A DNA stretch of 49,380 nucleotides from Gemmatimonadota bacterium. Its GTDB lineage: Bacteria; Gemmatimonadota; Gemmatimonadetes; Gemmatimonadales; Gemmatimonadaceae. The DNA lies in contig JAJPIM010000017.1 in assembly GCA_021324775.1 (NCBI GenBank), positions 1 to 49,380 of the forward strand, given 5' to 3'. The position numbers and the translations under genes were made by a program. The notes below the pieces were generated by a model. It had not been told where the DNA came from. It did not search any database and saw only the letters and a program-made list of their open reading frames with translations. The first letter of the stretch is position 1. Each line of letters opens with the position of its first letter. Positions 44,910 through 49,380 of this stretch are shown piece after piece.

Positions 44910-45998
44910 CTACCGGGCCCCCGCGCGCGGCTTCGTGCGCGTGTTGCCGTTCGCGCTGCTGCTCGCCTTGCTGCGGGCCGGTGTCGCCGGCCGCGGCGCG
45001 TCGCCAGTCTCGGGCGCCGACCCGTCGGCCTGGCCGGCCGGCATCTCATCGCCCACCCGTGTCAGCAGATAATCGACGAGCCGCTCGTGCGGGTCGAACC
45101 CGATGACGTTGCGAGCATCGGCGACGAAGTTCGACAGCGCGTTGACATCGTAGAAGTACGGCTTCCCGTCGCGGTCGTCGATCAGCAACTCGATCCCGCC
45201 GACATCCAGATGCGTCCGGCGCGCGATCCGCTCGGCGATCGCAATGATGTCGCGCGGCGGATCGGCGCGTTCGACGCGCATGCCCGTCTTCGGTGCATCG
45301 AGTGCGCAAGCCGACCGCGAGAGCGCACGGCCGTCAGTCGTCTGGCACACGTCGGCCGGGCACAGGTTGAACATCGAATCCGGTCCCGGAAAGACGTTGA
45401 TGCCGTACAGGAATTGCCCGCCGAGGACTTCCAGCCGCGTGATGTGGCCAGCACGCATCGGCGCCATCTCCTGCACGAGGGCGACGCCGTCCACGCCGAA
45501 GTCGAATGTCCCGCGCTCCCCGGCTGCCGCGAGGGCTTCCGCATTCTCGAACCGCTCGATCCCAGCGCCACTCCCGCCGATGTTGGCCTTCACCAGGATC
45601 GGAAACCGCAGGCCGGCGGCCGCCGCTACGACCGACTGCGGGCTGTTCGCGAGCCGCGTCTTGGGGTACGGCACAGCGAGTTCCTCGAACACGTCGAGTT
45701 GGAGCGCCTTCGACGTATCCATCTGGTATGCGGACGCGCCATTCACGACCGGGACGCCGATTCGGTCCAGGTACCGCAGCCACTGCAGCGTGTAGAACGT
45801 CGATTGGCCGTGTCCGCGCAGGTAGGCGGACGGGCTCGCACGGTTGAACACCAGCGAGTACGGCACGCTGCGCTCTGATGGGTCGTACGAGTGCGAGGCG
45901 GCATCGAGCCGGACGTATGGCACGCCCCGCCGATCCAGCTCGGCGAAGAGGGGGCGGAACCAATCGGGGTGCTCGTGGAAGATGGCGATCGGGTTCAC
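44910..45998 (-). CDS. ATP-grasp ligase, RimK-like
   Basis: ATP-dependent carboxylate-amine ligase of 362 residues. The grasp-fold shows FPILVKANIGGSGAGIERF (Lys and glycine-rich loop), ALVQEMAP, and the metal-binding end DVGGIELLIDDRDGKPYFYD followed by VNALSNFV. The N-terminal PreATP-grasp part begins MNPIAIFHEHPDWFRPLFAE. About 40 Pro/Ala/Lys-rich residues form a tail. The start is a GTG without clear ribosome-binding site. Upstream lie three GGTACC words (46030-46049). Relatives add glutamate or other amino acids to a protein, peptide or small acid. Pairing with an LLM monooxygenase suggests a two-step modification, but product and substrate are unknown. Confidence 0.86.
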   Translation of the reverse strand: MNPIAIFHEHPDWFRPLFAELDRRGVPYVRLDAASHSYDPSERSVPYSLVFNRASPSAYLRGHGQSTFYTLQWLRYLDRIGVPVVNGASAYQMDTSKALQLDVFEELAVPYPKTRLANSPQSVVAAAAGLRFPILVKANIGGSGAGIERFENAEALAAAGERGTFDFGVDGVALVQEMAPMRAGHITRLEVLGGQFLYGINVFPGPDSMFNLCPADVCQTTDGRALSRSACALDAPKTGMRVERADPPRDIIAIAERIARRTHLDVGGIELLIDDRDGKPYFYDVNALSNFVADARNVIGFDPHERLVDYLLTRVGDEMPAGQADGSAPETGDAPRPATPARSKASSSANGNTRTKPRAGAR

Positions 45999-46127
45999 TG
46001 GGACTCGCGAATGAAGGAGTGCGACGGGAGGTACCGGTACCGTGGTACCCCGTAAGATAGCGATTTGGCGATTCGGCTCATGGACCTGGCCCGCAGATCC
46101 ACTGTCACAATTGGAGCCAGGTGCATG

Positions 46128-47066
46128 TCACTCCACGTCGTCGATGGACCGCGGCCAATCCTCCTTCAGCAGCCGGGACATGGCACGGTCCGCCAGCCGG
46201 CGCCCGCCGGTTTGGCACCGGGCACAATAGTTCGTCTCGTTCGACGCGTAACGGATGCGCTGCACCGGCGCCCCGCAGTCGGGACACGGTTGCCCGTACC
46301 GGCCGTGGACGGCCATCTCATCGTGGAATGCCGTCACCTTCTCCGGAAACTCGTGGGCCGTGGCCGCGCGCAGACGGCTGGTCCATTCCGTCAGTACATC
46401 CTGCGTCGCATCGTAGAGCCGGCCGATGTCGGCGTCGGACATCTTGGTGGACAGCGCCATCGGCGACAGCCTCGCCCGATGCAGGATCTCATCCGAGTAA
46501 GCGTTCCCGATGCCGCTGAACAGCCGCGGATCGGTCAGCGTCCGTTTGAGGGTATGGCGCTCCAAAGCCAATCGCGCGGCGAACGCAGACCGGTCTGCAC
46601 CCAGTACTTCGAGTCCCCCGCGGTCGAATGCCGCCAGCGCGGCCTCTCCCTGGACGTAGTGGAGCGACGCCCGGCGAGTAGTCCCCGCCTCGGTGAAATA
46701 GAGAGTGCCCGGCGGAACAGTGAACGTCGCGAGGATCAGGCGCGCAGCGATGGCCGGCGGTTTCCGCCCCCGGCCTCGCGCCTCTCCGGCCCCCGCCGCG
46801 GCCCCGGCGGCCACCGTATCGCGCCACCGGAGGCGTCCCGCAATCATGAGATGGATGACCAGGAACCGATCGGTGTCGAGAACCAGCACGATCCGCTTCC
46901 CCGAGCGCCGGATACCCGTGAACCGCCGGCCGACGGCGTCGGCGATCGGTGGTTCGACGCTCCGTAAAACGAATGGTTTGGCGATCGTCACCGCCGTCAG
47001 CGGCTGCCCCATGAGCCGTTCGGCCAGTTGCTCCACGTACACCTGGATGTCGGGTAACTCAGGCAT
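46128..47066 (-). CDS. Fpg/Nei-family DNA glycosylase
   Basis: Base-excision repair enzyme of 312 residues. From the ATG at 47066 it begins MPELPDIQVYVEQL, with catalytic Pro2 and Glu3 after Met removal. Lys57 is in RRSGKRIVLVLD. The helix-two-turn-helix is around RLFSGIGNAYSDEILHRARL. The zinc finger CPDCGAPVQRIRY...CARC is complete. Between residues 85 and 110 there is an Ala/Gly/Arg-rich insertion (GAAAGAGEARGRGRK). The 19 codons before the ATG are leader. Whether it prefers oxidised purines (Fpg) or pyrimidines (Nei) is not clear, so no symbol is given. Confidence 0.93.
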   Translation of the reverse strand: MPELPDIQVYVEQLAERLMGQPLTAVTIAKPFVLRSVEPPIADAVGRRFTGIRRSGKRIVLVLDTDRFLVIHLMIAGRLRWRDTVAAGAAAGAGEARGRGRKPPAIAARLILATFTVPPGTLYFTEAGTTRRASLHYVQGEAALAAFDRGGLEVLGADRSAFAARLALERHTLKRTLTDPRLFSGIGNAYSDEILHRARLSPMALSTKMSDADIGRLYDATQDVLTEWTSRLRAATAHEFPEKVTAFHDEMAVHGRYGQPCPDCGAPVQRIRYASNETNYCARCQTGGRRLADRAMSRLLKEDWPRSIDDVE

Positions 47067-47157
47067 TTGCTTGATCATGCCTCCGCGCGCCGGTACATTG
47101 CCAGTCCGGGTTTGCCCCGCCACATGTATCGTGCTGTACGTGCCGCGTCTCCATGTC

Positions 47158-47231
47158 GCGCGAGTAGCTCAGTTGGATAGAGCGTCGGCCTCCGGAGCCG
47201 AAGGTCGCAGGTTCGAATCCTGTCTCGCGCA
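47158..47231 (+). tRNA. tRNA-Arg (anticodon CCG)
   Basis: Acceptor GCGCGAG pairs with CTCGCGC. The anticodon stem TCGGC/GCCGA holds loop CTCCGGA, and the T arm is CAGGTTCGAATCCTG. The discriminator is A; CCA is not encoded. An integrase relic lies 62 bases downstream. Confidence 0.96.
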
Positions 47232-47293
47232 TGCTCCCGCAACAACTTACGGCTTCACTCCGCTGGCACGGCTGTCACACGTGTCACACGGGC

Positions 47294-47519
47294 TCACCTC
47301 TCATCGAAGCCGGGCATGTCGCGGTGTGGCTCGATGGAGAAGTCGAGCTGCTCGCCGCGATTTGGATTCCAGTCGCCATCGAGCGCCCGCGCGTAGAGGT
47401 CCGTGGTGAGCTCCGTGGTGAGCTCCGTGGTGGAGTGACCGGCCCACTTCGCGACCACCGTTCGCCGGGATCTGCACGCCATTCCGCGTCAACAGCAGCG
47501 CGTGGGCGGCTTGCATCGC
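47294..47519 (-). pseudogene. Tyrosine recombinase (integrase) C-terminal relic
   Basis: Minus-strand pieces in two frames read AAHALLLTRNGVQI and then RRTVVAKWAGHSTTELTT followed by TDLYARALDGDWNP. These match the region of the conserved H-x-x-R/GH and the catalytic-Tyr helix of phage-type integrases (AKWAGHS..., TDLY). A one-base frameshift lies near 47470, and a 12-bp duplication adds an extra TTEL before the Tyr. The core domain and N-terminus are gone. Its place next to tRNA-Arg is the usual site of such integrases. Confidence 0.62.
47399..47434. repeat. Three 12-bp tandem repeats in the integrase relic
   Basis: Units gtccgtggtgag, ctccgtggtgag and ctccgtggtgga are contiguous. In the relic they encode a repeated Thr-Glu-Leu-Thr. 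Confidence 0.8.
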
Positions 47520-47543
47520 AAAGACAACATATGTAGAGTATGT
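47511..47543 (+). promoter_or_regulatory. PadR gene promoter with operator-like dyad
   Basis: TTGCAT (47511-47516), 17 bases, then TAGAGT (47534-47539) would place the transcription start at or next to the padR ATG (47545). The dyad ACATA-N7-TATGT (47527-47543) overlaps the -10 and is like known PadR operators. No ribosome-binding site precedes the ATG, which agrees with a leaderless mRNA. Confidence 0.5.
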
Positions 47544-47544
47544 C

Positions 47545-47865
47545 ATGCCTCGGCTGCCAAACACGTCACCTCAGACCCTCAGCGTTCTCGAACTGTTGCT
47601 CGAGTCGCCGCGCTCATGGCACTACGGCTATGCGCTCAGCCAACTCACAGGTCTCCAGTCCGGAACGCTCTATCCGATTCTCCTGCGTCTCGCGGATCAG
47701 GGCTGGCTCGAGACCCGCTGGGCCGAACCAGAACAACCCGGCCGGCCGCCACGCCATACCTATCGCCTCACGGGAGAAGGCGCGAAGGCGGCGCGAACGA
47801 AGCTCGCTGAGGCGGCACCTTTGAGAAAGATTCGTCGCCTCGCCTCTGTGCCAGGGAGCTGTTAA
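47545..47865 (+). CDS. PadR-family transcriptional regulator
   Basis: Winged-helix repressor of 106 residues. The helix-turn-helix and wing are in LSVLELLLESPRSWHYGYAL, LTGLQSGTLYPILLRLADQG and WLETRWAEPEQPGRPPRHTY. The last match the PadR wing with RPPR-x-TYRLT. It is a short member without a long C-terminal dimerisation helix (PadR-s2 type). The stop overlaps the next start (TAATG), so the membrane protein gene is translationally coupled, a common PadR-operon design. Confidence 0.92.
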   Translation: MPRLPNTSPQTLSVLELLLESPRSWHYGYALSQLTGLQSGTLYPILLRLADQGWLETRWAEPEQPGRPPRHTYRLTGEGAKAARTKLAEAAPLRKIRRLASVPGSC

Positions 47866-48803
47866 TGCAGATGCGCGGGTTCCTCGGACGTCTCGCCGAT
47901 GACTTGGCTCGACAACTGCTCAGCTGGCTGCACCGACGAGTTGAGCCCGGGTCACGCGAGTGGCTCGACGCGTTGACAGCAGAATCGGAATGCGCCGATG
48001 ACGGGTGGCAACGACTACGCTGGGCTTTGGGCGGAGTGCCACTCGTGTGGACGATCAACAAGCGCCGTCAGATGAACGAACCTGCCCGCGGCACCATGCG
48101 CGCACTGATCGCTCCCGGCGTCGCAAATATCGTGGCCATCGCGGGCTGGCATGCAGTGACAATCCAGGCGATTTACGTCGCGACTCGGTTCTTTCGCTGT
48201 CACCTCTTCTTCGGAAATCAACCGGGAGGATGCCAGGAACATCCTTTCGTCTTCGCCTCAATCGCCATCGGCGGCGGAGTTCTCGGCATGATCATCGCAC
48301 TTGCGTTGCGCGCAAGATTCGCGGCGTATTGGTGGGCCGTGATTGCCGGGTTCAACACGGTGGGATCTGTTTGGTATCTCCGCTCCGGCATCGTCGACTT
48401 GCCTCGGTATGGCGCGACGCAGTCGGCGATGCTGATGGCGGCAACCTTCGGCGTAGTTCTGGCCGCGATCGTGCGAGAAACTCCGTGGACGGAGACTGAC
48501 CACGGTCCCGTGCACCACGTCGGCGACAGCGCCTGGGCTCCTGCATCCCTTCTGAGCCGGCACCGTATCACGGCGCACGTCATCGCGGGTACGATCAGCT
48601 TCGCCATGGCGGATTCTCTTATTCGCATGCGCGACCGTCATCTCCTTGCGGATAACGTGAACCATTATGCGGTCCTCGGGTCCGCCATGTTCGCGGCGAT
48701 CCTCGCCGGACTGATCGGCCGGCACGCCTGCCGGGTACCGGTCGCCCGAGCCGCTCACGTCGATCCCGCGATCACGCTGCGCACGGAGCAGAAGCGCCGG
48801 TAG
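47865..48803 (+). CDS. PadR-associated multi-pass membrane protein
   Basis: 312 residues. A soluble N-terminal segment (PGSREWLDALTAESECADD, WQRLRWALGGVPLVW) is of the kind found in membrane proteins next to PadR regulators. Hydrophobic segments follow, for instance IAPGVANIVAIAGWHAVTI, FASIAIGGGVLGMIIALALR, AMLMAATFGVVLAAIV and YAVLGSAMFAAILAGLIG. No enzymatic motif is seen. It is co-expressed with the upstream regulator and probably the target of its control. Confidence 0.75.
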   Translation: MQMRGFLGRLADDLARQLLSWLHRRVEPGSREWLDALTAESECADDGWQRLRWALGGVPLVWTINKRRQMNEPARGTMRALIAPGVANIVAIAGWHAVTIQAIYVATRFFRCHLFFGNQPGGCQEHPFVFASIAIGGGVLGMIIALALRARFAAYWWAVIAGFNTVGSVWYLRSGIVDLPRYGATQSAMLMAATFGVVLAAIVRETPWTETDHGPVHHVGDSAWAPASLLSRHRITAHVIAGTISFAMADSLIRMRDRHLLADNVNHYAVLGSAMFAAILAGLIGRHACRVPVARAAHVDPAITLRTEQKRR

Positions 48804-48819
48804 AAGCTTACTTCCCGAA

Positions 48820-49263
48820 ATGGAGACCCGTATGAAGCGTGAGCGCGCGTTGCAGGTCGTCCTGGTCTTGGCGGGTTTGTATTATCTCACCTGGGCCTTG
48901 ATCACGTTCGATCTCCTGTGGCATTCCAGTTGGCTTCAGGGCCATCAGGATGCCTTGCCGATGTTCACGAGCGTTAACGGCGTGCTCGGGGTCTTTCTGT
49001 TGCTGGCTGTCAAGCAGCCGGCAAGGCATCGCTCCCTGATCGCTTACGGGGCTTGGTCAAGCCTTGCCCACGCGTTCACGATGACAATCCAAACAGCCGA
49101 GGCCTGGGCGCATGGGATTCACAGAGCCGACAGTCCCCAGGACATCGTGATCAATGGCGCTGTTGGAGTCTTGCTCCTTGTAGTCCTTTTAGGCCTTCAA
49201 GCAAAAGAACAAGCACCGGCGCACCCTGCCCCCGTGAGTGGGCCGCGCATTGCCGAAGCGTAA
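48820..49263 (+). CDS. Small four-segment membrane protein (DUF6632-like)
   Basis: 147 residues (or 143 from the second ATG at 48832). Four hydrophobic segments: LQVVLVLAGLYYLTWALITF, FTSVNGVLGVFLLLAV, LIAYGAWSSLAHAFTMTI and IVINGAVGVLLLVVLLG. The general plan fits DUF6632 membrane proteins, though the assignment is by eye. It starts 16 bases after the previous gene and is probably the third gene of the PadR operon. Function unknown. Confidence 0.65.
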   Translation: METRMKRERALQVVLVLAGLYYLTWALITFDLLWHSSWLQGHQDALPMFTSVNGVLGVFLLLAVKQPARHRSLIAYGAWSSLAHAFTMTIQTAEAWAHGIHRADSPQDIVINGAVGVLLLVVLLGLQAKEQAPAHPAPVSGPRIAEA

Positions 49264-49380
49264 AGCACCTGGTCTGCCGAGCGATCGCCGACCGGGCGGC
49301 GTTAACCGCGCGACTGGGATGTGCGCGCATGGTTCCGCGAAGTATTGGTCGATCGTCGTCGGGCGGCCACGATGATTGGC
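49264..49380. other. Right edge of the window
   Basis: Only 117 bases remain after the last gene. No complete feature is visible. A GC-rich stretch at about 49278-49302 could form a weak hairpin. Confidence 0.4.

Noticed and set aside
44061-45878. Plus-strand open frame of 605 codons
   Set aside because: Antisense shadow of the LLM and ATP-grasp genes; Arg/Ala/His-rich with no family signature, as high-GC antisense frames usually are.

Overview
The window is high-GC bacterial chromosome with dense genes on both strands. The gene content fits Gemmatimonadota or a close relative. The hints are a SusC/SusD-type outer-membrane pair with a carboxypeptidase-regulatory-like N-terminus, many secreted hydrolases and lipoproteins, a short F1 epsilon subunit and a group 1/2-like sigma factor. 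The phylum is an inference from protein style; no rRNA is present.

Layout. (1) 0.5-4.8 kb: minus-strand F1-ATPase operon atpA-atpG-atpD-atpC, without delta or F0 genes next to it, preceded by a perfect CRP-type dyad. (2) 5.0-9.6 kb: SusC then SusD, minus strand. (3) 9.8-13.2 kb, minus strand: sigma-70 factor, Mla-type ABC ATPase, Nudix hydrolase, AraC-type regulator. (4) 13.7-15.1 kb: tRNA-Ala, tRNA-Val, tRNA-Arg, an HNH nuclease gene and tRNA-Pro. (5) 15.1-21.4 kb: AraC regulator, truncated FAH relic, YbaK-type deacylase, hot-dog thioesterase, two-gene molybdenum hydroxylase, secreted TPR protein. (6) 21.4-27.1 kb: arsM relic, palindromic repeats, MNT/HEPN pair, then a minus-strand arsenic operon arsR-arsM-metallophosphoesterase-aquaporin with a consensus promoter whose spacer is an operator-like dyad; then a DUF2007 gene and a D-threonine-aldolase-like enzyme. 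(7) 27.1-34.9 kb: large M14 peptidase, lipoprotein, two SRPBCC proteins with an ArsR regulator, TAP-type hydrolase, small membrane protein. (8) 35.0-40.0 kb: TonB-receptor pseudogene, repeat cluster, DUF1801, DUF2252, DUF421, PH-like protein, small unknown, histidine-kinase relic. (9) 40.0-47.1 kb: YfhO membrane protein, ComF-like protein with a long C-terminal extension, LLM monooxygenase directly abutting an ATP-grasp ligase, Fpg/Nei glycosylase. (10) 47.1-49.3 kb: tRNA-Arg, frameshifted integrase relic, PadR operon with two membrane proteins.

The core genes (ATP synthase, sigma factor, tRNAs) are intact. The accessory parts hold five pieces of gene debris (FAH, arsM, TonB receptor, histidine kinase, integrase), a family of palindromic intergenic repeats, recurrent polypyrimidine tracts and several 12- or 15-bp tandem repeats. 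The most interesting functional units are the arsenic operon with its promoter/operator, the ATP-grasp/LLM pair, and the CRP-type site in front of atpA. No CRISPR array, complete insertion sequence or prophage is visible.
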